DNA of 7,653 nucleotides from JAJPHY01 sp040754475 (GTDB lineage Bacteria; Actinomycetota; UBA4738; HRBIN12): positions 1 through 7,653 of the forward strand of contig JBFMCN010000035.1 of the NCBI GenBank assembly GCA_040754475.1. Reading direction: 5' to 3'. Within the stretch, counting starts at the first letter, position 1, and every line of letters starts with the position of its first letter. This document shows, piece by piece, positions 1 to 5,990 of the stretch. Position numbers and translations under genes: made by a program. Below the pieces are notes generated by a model. That model saw nothing but the letters and a program-made list of their open reading frames with translations, was not told the DNA's origin and ran no database searches.

Positions 1-1
1 G

Positions 2-205
2 CTCGGCTATGTGGTCGCCGGATCGATCCTGGCCGAGAGCGTCTTCTCGTGGCCGGGGGTCGGCCTGCTCATGTACGAGTCCGTCGAGGGTCGCGACTGG
101 CCAATGCTGCAGGGCACGTTCCTGCTCTTGACGGTCTCGGTGGTGCTCGCGAACTTCGTCGCCGACCTCCTCTACTTCAAGCTCGACCCAAGGATCCGCG
201 AATGA
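2..205 (+). CDS. DppB/OppB-type ABC importer permease, C-terminal end only
   Basis: This is the last 67 codons of an inner-membrane permease of a peptide/nickel-type ABC importer; the rest lies left of the window. The frame is open from base 2. The visible part has the family's C-terminal signature: an AESVFSWPGVG stretch, then GRDWPMLQG, a final hydrophobic membrane segment (roughly LLLTVSVVLANFVADLLYF) and the DPRIRE ending, which is typical of DppB/OppB proteins. In this family the protein pairs with a DppC-type permease to form the channel. The stop codon (203-205) overlaps the ATG of the next gene (202-204) as ATGA, so the two are probably translationally coupled. The transported substrate cannot be told from this fragment. 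Confidence 0.93.
   Translation, partial: LGYVVAGSILAESVFSWPGVGLLMYESVEGRDWPMLQGTFLLLTVSVVLANFVADLLYFKLDPRIRE
190..194 (+). promoter_or_regulatory. Ribosome binding site of the DppC-like gene
   Basis: AAGGA lies seven bases before the ATG at 202, inside the last codons of the upstream permease. It supports 202 as the start, rather than a longer reading that would run through the end of the preceding gene in another frame. Confidence 0.6.
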
Positions 206-1142
206 ACAACGCGGACATGGAGACCAAGCTGCCGGTGGCCGAGGCGAAGCCAGCGCGCCGGGCCACCATCTGGAGCGTGCTCCGCGAGCGTCCCTCGGCG
301 ATCGTGGGCCTGGCCGTGATCGCGTTCTTCCTCCTCGTCGCCGTCCTCGGGCCGGCACTCTCTCCCTACGGTGTGCACGAGAGAGCCGGAGAGCCGTTCT
401 CGCCCCCGTCGCTCTCCCACCCGCTGGGTCTGGACGACGCGGGTATCGACATGGTCACGCTCCTCATGCAGGGCGCCCGCGTTTCGCTAGTTGTCGGATT
501 CGCGGCCTCGCTCATCGCGATCCTGATCGGAACCCTCGTCGGCGTGACGGCCGGCTACTTCGGAGGCAAGAGCGACGTGGTACTGATGCGTGTGACCGAC
601 TACTTCCTCGTCGTCCCCGACCTCGTGCTCATGATCGTGATCGCGGCCGTCTGGGGGCAGAAGCTCATCATCATCATCCTCGTGATCGGCCTGCTGCTCT
701 GGACCGGCACGGCAAGGGTGATCCGAGCGCAGACGAAGAGCATCCGGGAGCGCGTCTACGTGAGGCGCTCACTCGCCCTGGGAGGCAGCACTCGGCATAC
801 GATCGTGCAGCACGTCCTGCCACAGGTCTCGCCGCTCATCGTCGCGAACGGCGTGCTCCTGATCGCGGTAGCGATCTTCGACGAGACCGCGCTCGCCTTC
901 CTGGGTCTCGGTGATCCGACGGCGATCTCTTGGGGCCTGGTCATCAAGCACGCGTACGATGCTGCGGCGGTCTCCGCGGGCGCTTGGTGGGCCATCATTC
1001 CACCAGGGGTGTGCGTTGCCGCCGTGGTCCTGGCCTGCACCCTCATCGGCCAGGCTCTCGAGGATGCGCTCAACCCACGTCTGAAAGCCTCCTACCTCGC
1101 GGCGCGGGGGTTCCGCATCAGGCGACTCCGCGCGGAAGAGCC

Positions 1143-1146
<4 letters not shown>
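202..1146 (+). CDS. DppC/OppC-type ABC importer permease
   Basis: This 314-residue inner-membrane permease is the second channel subunit of a peptide/nickel-type importer. Residues 1-30 are cytoplasmic and charged; the first membrane helix is about 32-53, followed by an extracytoplasmic loop with the family's HPLGLDDAGIDM segment (about 73-84). Further membrane segments lie around 94-118, 133-172, 208-235 and 262-286. The cytoplasmic coupling loop (about 172-207) ends in HVLPQ, as in OppC/DppC, and LAFLGLG near 231-237 is another family hallmark. The usual EAA triplet of the coupling helix reads RRS here (residues 188-190), while the following glycines are kept. Length is normal for the family (about 300). 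The start at 202 has an AAGGA site seven bases upstream and an ATGA overlap with the upstream gene. The end overlaps the next start by four bases. Confidence 0.95.
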
Positions 1147-2116
<970 letters not shown>

Positions 2117-2120
<4 letters not shown>

Positions 2121-3151
2121 GCACCGACAGCGACGCCCTTGTTCTGGAGGTCCACGATCTGGTCGTCCGGTACCCGATACCCCGTGGCCTCACCGGCACG
2201 CTGGCACGGAGGCCGAGGCAACAGGTGCACGCGGTCGAAGGCGTCTCGTTCACGCTCCGGAGAGGCGAGATACTCGCGCTGGTCGGTGAGTCCGGCTGCG
2301 GAAAGACGACGACGGCGCAGGCGGTACTCAGGCTGGTCGACGCCGACGCCGGGTCGATCTCCCTCCAGGGCCAGGACATCTCGAGGACCCCCCGCGGAAG
2401 GCTGCGCGGGGTTCGCCGCCGCGTTCAGATCATCTACCAGGACCCCTACGAGTCTCTGGACCCACGCTTCACCGTTCGCCGGGCGGTAGAGGAGCCGATG
2501 AAGATCCACAAGATCGGCGGCGACGAGCCGGAACGGCGCGAGCGCGTGGCGGCTGCGCTGGCACGGGTCGGCCTCGAGCCCCCCGACCTGTTCCTGGACC
2601 GGTACCCGCACGAGCTCTCAGGCGGGCAGCGTCAGCGGGTGGCCGTCGCGGCAAGCCTGGTGCTGGAGCCCGAGCTCCTCGTTGCCGACGAACCGGTCTC
2701 GATGCTGGACGTCTCCGTGCGGGCGGGCGTCCTCGAGCTGTTCGACGCGCTGCGCAGGAGCGGCCTGGCGATCCTGATGATCACGCACGACCTGTCGACG
2801 GCCGCTCACTATGCGAACCGGATCGCCGTGATGTACTTGGGGCGGATCGTGGAGGAAGGACCCGCCAAGGAGGTCGTGAACGATCCGCAGCACCCCTACA
2901 CCAAGGCGCTCATGTCGGTGATCCCCGACGCCGACCCGCGCAAGCACCGGACGGCGCAGATCCTCACAGGCGAGACGCCTAACCCCGTGAGCGTGCCGCC
3001 GGGCTGCCGCTTCCACCCTAGATGCCCGGTCGTGGCCTCCGGCCACGCACGGGCAACAGGGATCGAGGAGAGATGCCGCGGTGAGGACCTCGGGCTGACG
3101 GAGCGGCTTCCCGGCCATTCCGCCGCCTGCCACCTGGCGGCAGGAACCTAG
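2117..3151 (+). CDS. DppF/OppF-type ABC importer ATPase
   Basis: This 344-residue cytoplasmic ATPase is the second ATP-hydrolysing subunit of the importer. Motifs seen: Walker A GESGCGKTT (residues 57-65), signature SGGQRQR (168-174), Walker B D191-E192 (LLVADEPVS), a D-loop reading SMLDVSVR, and H224 in MITHD. The C-terminal extension has HPYTKALMSVIPDADP and four cysteines (C297, C303, C320, C338) in a layout like that of its partner. The GTG at 2117 overlaps the upstream stop as GTGA and is preceded by GGAGGG (2108-2113), so the start is well supported. It is the last gene of the operon. Its TAG stop shares bases with the stop of the convergent gene, so no terminator fits between them; transcription of the operon must end inside the neighbouring gene or be stopped in another way. 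Confidence 0.96.
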
Positions 3152-3153
3152 GT
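3146..3153. other. ACCTAGGT palindrome holding both convergent stop codons
   Basis: A perfect eight-base palindrome contains the plus-strand TAG (3149-3151) and the minus-strand TAG (3148-3150 read in reverse). Beyond one mismatched pair, two more G-C pairs extend it (3143-3144 with 3155-3156). The two convergent genes overlap by four bases, CTAG. Confidence 0.85.
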
Positions 3154-3786
3154 CCCGGCCGGGCCTTCCTCCTGGTCGCCCTTGAGGACTCCCAGGATCG
3201 CCTCCATCTCGGTGTCCCCCATCGGGACCTCACGCCCGGAGCCGCGTGCGGCGGCGAGGAGCGTTCGAAGGTTGGCCTCGGCCATCTCCGCACGTGCCTC
3301 GAGGTCGCGTACCCGCCCGACCAGGCCCTGCGCGCGCCTTTCGGCATCGTCCTTGGCCTCACGCGCGGCGCGCGCCTCCTCGCGTGTGGTCCGGAGGCTG
3401 GCGCGGAGGGTCGCCACCTCGCGACCGAGCTCGATGAGCCGCTCGATCGCTTCGCGCCCGACCTGGGAGTACGAGGGGCGCTGACGGGAGTCGGAGCGCG
3501 ACGCTCGCGGCTCGCGTGCCCGCGCTGCGCGCTTGGGGCGCGGCACCTGCTCGCGCTCTCCGGGCTCGATCGGTCGAGCATCGAGCAGCCGGTACTTTCC
3601 GTCTGCCGACTCCAGGCGCCGACGTGCCAGCAGCGCCCTGACGGCCCTAGCGGCGGCGAGAGGCTCGGCAAGCCCCATGTCCCTGCCGATCTCGGCCGGC
3701 GTGACTTCGAGGATCTCTCCGGGTGCCACCCGGGCGGCCACTGCTGCCAGGAAGCCGTTCGCGCGTTCGAGGCTTTCTTGGTTCAT
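3148..3786 (-). CDS. Winged-helix plus coiled-coil protein of unknown function
   Basis: This 212-residue protein is not one I can name. Residues 1-70 look like a winged-helix DNA-binding fold: a first helix, a TPAEIGRDMGL helix-turn, a probable recognition helix rich in Ala and Arg (about 42-58), and a DGKYRLL wing (62-68). Residues 71-106 are a basic, Arg- and Pro-rich linker. Residues 107-180 are a long charged helix (IERLIELGREVATLRASLR onward) that should form a coiled coil and probably a dimer. After a Gly-rich break, residues 190-203 form a short amphipathic segment, TEMEAILGVLKG. No membrane segment or enzyme motif is seen. The ATG at 3786 is the only start available in this frame; it lacks a clear ribosome binding site but overlaps the stop of an 18-codon leader ORF. 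A regulator or nucleoid-associated protein is a guess from the fold. Confidence 0.85.
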   Translation of the reverse strand: MNQESLERANGFLAAVAARVAPGEILEVTPAEIGRDMGLAEPLAAARAVRALLARRRLESADGKYRLLDARPIEPGEREQVPRPKRAARAREPRASRSDSRQRPSYSQVGREAIERLIELGREVATLRASLRTTREEARAAREAKDDAERRAQGLVGRVRDLEARAEMAEANLRTLLAAARGSGREVPMGDTEMEAILGVLKGDQEEGPAGT

Positions 3787-3839
3787 TGTTCGTATCGTCG
3801 CAACTTCCAGGGCTGCACGCCAATCGCTCCCGGCACCAT
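3783..3839 (-). CDS. Possible 18-residue leader peptide
   Basis: Reading from the ATG at 3839-3837 gives the short peptide MVPGAIGVQPWKLRRYEQ, ending in a TGA at 3785-3783. That TGA overlaps the ATG of the winged-helix gene as ATGA, the same junction type used in the transporter operon. Upstream the frame stays open to a TAA but offers no earlier start codon. CAGG/AGGG lies just before the ATG, closer than ideal, and falls in the 3' arm of a hairpin. The peptide itself is unremarkable and resembles nothing I know. Since the winged-helix gene has no clear ribosome site of its own, coupled translation from this ORF would explain how it is read. An ORF this short can arise by chance. Confidence 0.35.
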   Translation of the reverse strand: MVPGAIGVQPWKLRRYEQ

Positions 3840-3841
3840 AC

Positions 3842-3862
3842 CCTGCCGATTTGACCGACAGG
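3842..3862 (-). promoter_or_regulatory. Leader hairpin upstream of the winged-helix gene
   Basis: As minus-strand RNA, CCUGUCGGU and AUCGGCAGG pair over nine positions around a CAA loop, using two G-U wobbles. Read as plus-strand RNA the same bases give two mismatches, so the structure favours minus-strand transcription. The 3' arm ends in the AGG that would be the ribosome site of the 18-codon leader ORF. There is no run of U after it, so it is not an intrinsic terminator. Confidence 0.45.
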
Positions 3863-3873
3863 CGCTCCCCGTG

Positions 3874-3879
3874 ATACTA
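3874..3879 (-). promoter_or_regulatory. Candidate -10 element for the winged-helix gene
   Basis: TAGTAT on the minus strand matches TATAAT at four of six bases and fits the TANNNT pattern of housekeeping promoters in high-GC Gram-positive bacteria. It lies about 90 bases before the winged-helix ATG. Seventeen bases upstream there is no TTGACA-like box; the position is taken by GGTCCC, half of an inverted repeat, as would be expected of an activator-dependent promoter. The same bases also read GATACT on the plus strand. Confidence 0.3.
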
Positions 3880-3896
3880 ACCCCATTGGAGTCGCT

Positions 3897-3950
3897 GGGA
3901 CCTTCGGGTTCCGGCGGCTCCGTTTATGGGCACCTTTCGGGACTTCGGCC
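3897..3950. repeat. Cluster of GGGAC/CTTCGG motifs
   Basis: Three related motifs sit within 54 bases: GGGACCTTCGGGTTCC (3897-3912, an inverted repeat of GGGACC and GGTTCC around TTCG), GGGCACCTTTCGGG (3928-3941) and GGGACTTCGGCC (3939-3950). The last ends at the stop codon of the exported-protein gene. They could be protein-binding sites for regulating the winged-helix gene. The GGGAC half-site recalls DosR/NarL-family operators, but the spacing between halves differs, so the regulator is not identified. The first repeat can also fold as plus-strand RNA with a UUCG loop. Confidence 0.4.
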
Positions 3951-4558
3951 TAGCACGTGGTGCAGCGCAGCCGGATCACGTTCGTCGAACCGTAGGTGTC
4001 CCGGTCCGGTCCCTGCACCGAGATCGAGGCCCTGGCGGTACCAACCGTCCCCTCAACGCCGTCCAGCGGAACGAGCAGCAGCGAGACCTTCCCGCCCGCG
4101 AGCATCGTCTCTCGGAACCCGCCCAGATCCTCCGCCCCCGCCGACGGCACGTGGGAGACCTCGGAGAGCCACAGGCGGAGGTTCCCGCCGTCCATCGATC
4201 CCGTGGCGCTCAACTTGAATCGCCGGATCTGCAGCTGTGCGACGTCGAACGGACACGGGTCGCTCTCAGAGGTCAGACGCGCGCTTCCGGTCCCCGACAC
4301 ATCGCCCTGCTCGGAGACCCGCAGGCGCAGCGTGGTGTTCCAGTCAGACTCACAAGTCCCACCCACGTAGAGCTGGTGAAAGGACGTGGTTCGGATCGTC
4401 CCCAGCCAGCGATCGGGCTTCGCCGGCTGTGTCGACGTCGGCGCGTCGTTCCCGACCTGGGGAGAAAGCGGGTTCGAGCGCGCAGCGACGAACGCGCCGG
4501 CCGCAGCAGAGCCACCGAGCAGGAGGACCCACAGCGCGATCCGAACCGCAAGCCGCAC
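3950..4558 (-). CDS. Membrane-anchored exported protein of unknown function, four cysteines
   Basis: This 202-residue protein is unrecognised. Residues 1-26 form an N-terminal signal anchor: positive R2 and R6, then a hydrophobic run to about residue 24, with no lipobox cysteine. A Ser/Thr/Pro-rich linker follows (about 28-48). Residues 50-202 are rich in alternating polar and hydrophobic residues, suggesting a beta-structured domain outside the membrane. It holds the only four cysteines (C69, C102, C199, C202), which could form two disulfides; the last two are in a terminal CTTC. The GTG at 4558 is preferred because GGGGAGGAG lies just upstream (core six bases away), the start falls one base after the previous gene's stop, and the hydrophobic segment becomes N-terminal. 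A longer ATG reading from 4645 would overlap the previous gene by 86 bases and bury the anchor. It is probably in one operon with the upstream gene. Confidence 0.85.
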   Translation of the reverse strand: MRLAVRIALWVLLLGGSAAAGAFVAARSNPLSPQVGNDAPTSTQPAKPDRWLGTIRTTSFHQLYVGGTCESDWNTTLRLRVSEQGDVSGTGSARLTSESDPCPFDVAQLQIRRFKLSATGSMDGGNLRLWLSEVSHVPSAGAEDLGGFRETMLAGGKVSLLLVPLDGVEGTVGTARASISVQGPDRDTYGSTNVIRLRCTTC

Positions 4559-4559
4559 G

Positions 4560-5096
4560 CTACTCCTCCCCGCCCCCGGTGTCCGGTCCCGCCACCAGGT
4601 CCGATCGCAGAACGGTCCCCAGCGCCTCCGCGCCGTGCTGCGCACGATTCGGAAGTAGCACGCGATCGCGCCTGGTGATCTCCGGGACCAAGTCCGCCAG
4701 ACCTACGATCCTTACCCCGCGCACGGTGATGGGCGCGCCGGCGGTGGCCCGGGACAGACAGACGACGGGCGAGACCTCGGCAAAGACAGCCGCATCCAGC
4801 AGCTTTCCCTTCAGCCTGCGAGCCTCGGAGCGGATCTCCTTGAGCCCACCGATCGGCTCGCCACCGACCGTGGCCTTGTCACCGTCGACGTGGAACGGAC
4901 CCTCGAGGCCGCACACGGCGATCACGAACGCGCCGGTCGTGCCCACGACCGCGAAGTCGCCCGACTCTTCGGGCGGAAGCGCCGCGACCCAGTAGCTCCA
5001 CGGATCGAGCCGCGAGAGTAGCTCCCGGCGAACACGCTCGGGTTCCTCCGGCCCCCACCCCTGCCGGTCTCTGGAGATGATTCGTCGAAACGGCAT
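4560..5096 (-). CDS. Small NERD-like protein, probably without nuclease activity
   Basis: This 178-residue cytoplasmic protein has no signal peptide. Residues 1-30 are charged and helical (RVRRELLSRL). Residues 45-140 follow the pattern of the NERD (nuclease-related) domain: ESGDFAVVGTTGAFVIAV (44-61), GPFHVDGDKATVGGEP, a helix (about 84-104), then SPVVCLSRA (109-117) and VRGVRIVGLADLV (125-137). In NERD domains the strand after VFVI normally carries an acidic residue and a lysine (E/D-x-K); here those positions read A60-V-C62, so metal-dependent cleavage is unlikely. D47 is kept. The assignment rests on pattern recognition only. The ATG at 5096 gives a sensible N-terminus; the longer in-frame reading from 5270 would run into the HAD gene. 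GAGAGGA precedes it very closely. It lies 49 bases after the HAD gene and one base before the exported-protein gene, so an operon is likely. It may bind nucleic acid or act as a structural partner. Confidence 0.82.
   Translation of the reverse strand: MPFRRIISRDRQGWGPEEPERVRRELLSRLDPWSYWVAALPPEESGDFAVVGTTGAFVIAVCGLEGPFHVDGDKATVGGEPIGGLKEIRSEARRLKGKLLDAAVFAEVSPVVCLSRATAGAPITVRGVRIVGLADLVPEITRRDRVLLPNRAQHGAEALGTVLRSDLVAGPDTGGGEE
4563..4571 (-). promoter_or_regulatory. Ribosome binding site of the exported-protein gene
   Basis: GGGGAGGAG on the minus strand is the strongest Shine-Dalgarno match in the window. It is made of the last Gly-Glu-Glu codons of the upstream gene, followed by TAG, one base, then GTG. 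It decides the GTG start at 4558. Confidence 0.75.
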
Positions 5097-5097
5097 C

Positions 5098-5109
5098 GTC
5101 CTCTCGGAC
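5098..5109 (-). promoter_or_regulatory. Small hairpin over the ribosome site of the NERD-like gene
   Basis: As minus-strand RNA, GUCC-GAGA-GGAC forms a four-pair stem with a GNRA-type loop, directly before the ATG at 5096. Its loop and 3' arm contain the only purine-rich ribosome-site candidate, which it could partly mask. The stem is short and may be chance. Confidence 0.25.
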
Positions 5110-5145
5110 CTCGCTTCCGAAGCTAACCCCTGCCCGATTCCATCA

Positions 5146-5931
5146 TCAATGCTCGCAGATGGTTCGCAGCAGCTCGGGAAGCTCGGCGACGGAATCGATA
5201 GCGTGGTCCGGCCAGCCGGGCGCCCCCAGCAGGTCCTCCGGCCGGAACTTGCCCGTGCGGACCAGCACACCGGTCATCCCGATGGACTGAGCCGCGACGA
5301 CGTCGCTCGCGACGTCGTCGCCGACCATCGCCGCGTGCGAGGGCTCCACGCCGATCGTCGCGAGTGCCGACTCGAAGTAGGCTGCGGCCGGCTTGCCGCA
5401 CACGACCGCCCGGCGCCCGGTGGCCTCCTCCAGTCCGGCGATGTAGGCACCGCTGTCGAGTTGCCAGCCGTCGGTCGTGCGCCAGTAGAGGTTGCGGTGC
5501 ATCGCGATCAGCTCTGCGCCGTCCATCAGCATCCGGAAGACCCGGTTCACCGTTGCGTAGGAGAACCCTTCGTAGGCGCCGCCCAAGAGAACGACGTCGG
5601 GCCGCTCGTCGACGAGGTTCACCTCCTCCAGATCCGCGCGGGCATCGCCGTCGGAGAGCAGGAGCACGCGGGCGCCATGGTGATGGGCACGCAGGTATCC
5701 GGCGGTGGCGACGACGGCCGTCACGATCTCCTCGGGCGCGACGTCGAGGCCCGCCCTCGCGAGCTTGGCGGCAAGGTCCGCCCGGGTGTCGGTCGTCGTG
5801 TTCGTGATCATCCGGAAGGGAGGACCCTGGCTCCGGAGCCAGCGGAAGGTGCTGATCGCCCCCGGAAGCGCCTCCCACGAGACGGTGAACACACCGTCGA
5901 TGTCCAGCAGCAGACCCTCGACCACGCTCAT
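5146..5931 (-). CDS. HAD-superfamily IIA phosphatase, LHPP-like (TIGR01458-type)
   Basis: This 261-residue cytoplasmic hydrolase of the haloacid dehalogenase superfamily, subfamily IIA, has every catalytic motif. Motif I is D10-I-D12-G-V (nucleophile and general acid), motif II T43 in TNTTT, motif III K180 in GKP, and motif IV GDDVASD (204-210) binding Mg. The C2-type cap lies between motifs II and III. The stretches PFRMITNTTTDTRADL, MDGAELIAMHRNLYWRT and VLVRTGKFR match the family that includes animal LHPP (phospholysine/phosphohistidine/pyrophosphate phosphatase); the substrate in bacteria is not established. Length is normal. The ATG at 5931 is the first possible start, since an in-frame TAG lies 12 bases upstream. 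No ribosome site precedes it, and a TANNNT box nine bases upstream suggests a leaderless transcript. The next gene on the same strand starts 49 bases downstream. Confidence 0.95.
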   Translation of the reverse strand: MSVVEGLLLDIDGVFTVSWEALPGAISTFRWLRSQGPPFRMITNTTTDTRADLAAKLARAGLDVAPEEIVTAVVATAGYLRAHHHGARVLLLSDGDARADLEEVNLVDERPDVVLLGGAYEGFSYATVNRVFRMLMDGAELIAMHRNLYWRTTDGWQLDSGAYIAGLEEATGRRAVVCGKPAAAYFESALATIGVEPSHAAMVGDDVASDVVAAQSIGMTGVLVRTGKFRPEDLLGAPGWPDHAIDSVAELPELLRTICEH

Positions 5932-5940
5932 CGGGAAACG

Positions 5941-5946
5941 AGTCTA
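5941..5946 (-). promoter_or_regulatory. Candidate -10 element for a leaderless HAD transcript
   Basis: TAGACT on the minus strand fits TANNNT and matches TATAAT at four of six bases. Nine bases separate it from the HAD ATG, so transcription would begin at or just before the start codon. No good -35 box is seen at 16-18 bases; TTGCTG is present but only 14 bases away. The 59-base gap between helicase and HAD gene otherwise shows only a weak five-pair inverted repeat (CCGTT 5954-5958, AACGG 5965-5969). Confidence 0.35.
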
Positions 5947-5990
5947 GCCGCGCCCGTTCTCAGCAACGGCCCGAGCGTGATCCCCCCGGA

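Noticed and set aside
3895..3914. Intrinsic terminator at the UUCG hairpin
   Set aside because: The stem is good on the plus strand, but what follows (CGGCTCCGTTTATGG) has only three Ts in a row and no gene ends upstream on that strand. On the minus strand the stem has a mismatch and no U run.
3559..4645. Longer start for the exported protein at 4645
   Set aside because: It would add 29 Arg/Trp-rich residues before the membrane anchor and overlap the upstream gene by 86 bases, while a strong ribosome site points to the GTG at 4558.
3926..4678. 250-codon plus-strand open frame opposite the exported-protein gene
   Set aside because: Composition is Arg/Pro-rich low-information sequence. The minus-strand reading has a signal anchor, a strong ribosome site and a coherent domain. 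Other plus-strand frames here (for example 4237-4995) are equally shadow-like.
5954..5969. Terminator between helicase and HAD genes
   Set aside because: Only five pairs (CCGTT/AACGG) around a six-base loop, followed by GC-rich sequence with no run of T.
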